Below, piece by piece: positions 63,369-64,000 of a DNA stretch of 64,000 nt. The notes under the pieces are model-generated. The model ran no database searches and was not told where the DNA came from. It saw only the letters and a program-made list of their open reading frames with translations. The stretch spans positions 2,976,001 through 3,040,000 of the forward strand of contig NZ_CP110012.1 in NCBI RefSeq assembly GCF_025947365.1, given 5' to 3'. Made by a program: the position numbers and the translations under genes. How positions within the stretch are numbered: the stretch's first letter is position 1; each line of letters opens with the position of its first letter. Source of the DNA: Flavobacterium sp. N502540. Its GTDB lineage: Bacteria > Bacteroidota > Bacteroidia > Flavobacteriales > Flavobacteriaceae.

Positions 63369-64000
63369 ATGGAAAATAAAACTAGAAAAAAGGATATTGC
63401 TATTGTTGGAGTTTCAGGCAAATATCCTAAATCAGATACCATTAATGAGTTTTGGGAGCATTTAAAAAATGGCGAAGAATTAGTCCATTTTTATACCGAT
63501 GATGAATTAAGAGCTGTTGGAGTAAGCGAAAAAGACCTGGCAAACCCAAGTTTAATAAAAGCACAAGCGTCTCTGGATGATCCTAATAGTTTTGATTATT
63601 CTTTTTTTGGATACACCAAACAGGAAGCGATCTCTATGGATCCTCAAATACGCATGATGCACGAACAGGTTTGGCTGGGATTGGAAGATGCAGGTTACAA
63701 TCCGAGGACTTACAAAGATAAAATAGGCTTGTACTTATCGGCATCTGATAATATGAACTGGAGAGCCTATACGATGATTGCCAACAATGACAATGTCAAC
63801 TCATTTTTCCTGAATCAGATCTCTAACAAAAACTTTATCAGTACATTGATCTCTTACAATCTGAACCTGAGAGGACCAAGTTATTATGTAGATACAGCCT
63901 GTTCAAGTTCGTTGGTAGCGGTACATCAGGCTTGTCGTTCTTTGCTCATGCGAGAATGTTCGATAGCAATAGCGGGAGGGATACGAATCTATTCAAAACC
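63369..64000 (+). CDS. Type I polyketide synthase, ketosynthase domain (3' end beyond window)
   Basis: The ATG at 63369 starts 20 bp after NRPS7. The first 210 residues are a ketosynthase N-terminal half: DIAIVGVSGKYPKS at 9-22, the EFWEHLKNGEE block, SMDPQIRMMHEQVWLGLEDAG near 97-117, and the active-site motif DTACSSSLVA with C178. The frame is open to the window edge. The order T domain then ketosynthase implies that the peptide from NRPS7 is extended by at least one ketide unit. Further domains, and possibly the release domain, lie outside the window. Confidence 0.93.
   Translation, partial: MENKTRKKDIAIVGVSGKYPKSDTINEFWEHLKNGEELVHFYTDDELRAVGVSEKDLANPSLIKAQASLDDPNSFDYSFFGYTKQEAISMDPQIRMMHEQVWLGLEDAGYNPRTYKDKIGLYLSASDNMNWRAYTMIANNDNVNSFFLNQISNKNFISTLISYNLNLRGPSYYVDTACSSSLVAVHQACRSLLMRECSIAIAGGIRIYSK

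Overview
The window is AT-rich and lacks clear Shine-Dalgarno sequences; most starts are preceded by A-rich stretches. It carries PAS-LuxR regulators and a UpxY/RfaH-like NusG paralogue. Together these suggest Bacteroidota, most likely a Flavobacterium or close relative (inference from style and gene families, not from a marker gene). About 80% of it is nonribosomal peptide synthetase (NRPS) coding sequence.

Layout. (1) 1-8094, minus strand: a run of unrecognised genes. Three are tightly spaced and encode large Asn/Ser/Thr-rich proteins (one cut by the window edge), one encodes a small secreted protein, and two are small paralogues. (2) 8343-11071: a regulatory cassette of a PAS-LuxR regulator (minus), a divergent GNAT-fold protein resembling LuxI/FeeM acyl-transferring signal synthases (plus), and a specialised NusG paralogue (plus). 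(3) 11241-34265: four collinear NRPS genes with seven modules and highly repeated module sequences, closed by a strong terminator. (4) 34554-35315: a ThiF/HesA/MccB-like adenylating enzyme. (5) 35424-35533: an inverted-repeat element. (6) 35527-38241: a second, nearly identical copy of the regulatory cassette. (7) 38494 to the end: a second NRPS assembly line (NRPS5, a free condensation-like protein, NRPS6, a SyrP/TauD-type dioxygenase, NRPS7) that passes into a polyketide synthase gene cut by the right edge.

Function. Reading the ten-residue specificity codes by eye gives, for line 1, Lys(?) - X - Ala(?) - X - Ala(?) - Ala(?) - Ala(?), where X has the unassigned code DAEHVAKISK. For line 2 it gives Ser - Asp - D-Asp - Thr - Asn - Tyr - polyketide. 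An epimerisation domain at the end of NRPS5 is matched by a DCL-type condensation domain at the start of NRPS6. A dioxygenase and a free condensation-like protein with an altered active-site motif (HHVVADR) suggest beta-hydroxylation of a carrier-bound residue, probably Asp. No thioesterase or reductase release domain is visible in either line.

Regulation. Each cassette contains three copies of an 18-bp palindrome, ACTAC-N8-GTAGT: one between the divergent luxR-like and GNAT genes, and two at the 3' end of the GNAT gene. A 13-bp piece of the first recurs upstream of the ThiF-like gene. Hairpins, two of them terminator-like, lie between the NusG-like gene and NRPS1 and between NRPS1 and NRPS2. 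This is what would be expected if the NusG paralogue acts as a processive antiterminator for these very long operons. The most interesting proposal is a duplicated signal synthase / PAS-LuxR / antiterminator switch, each copy placed in front of one half of an NRPS-PKS system.
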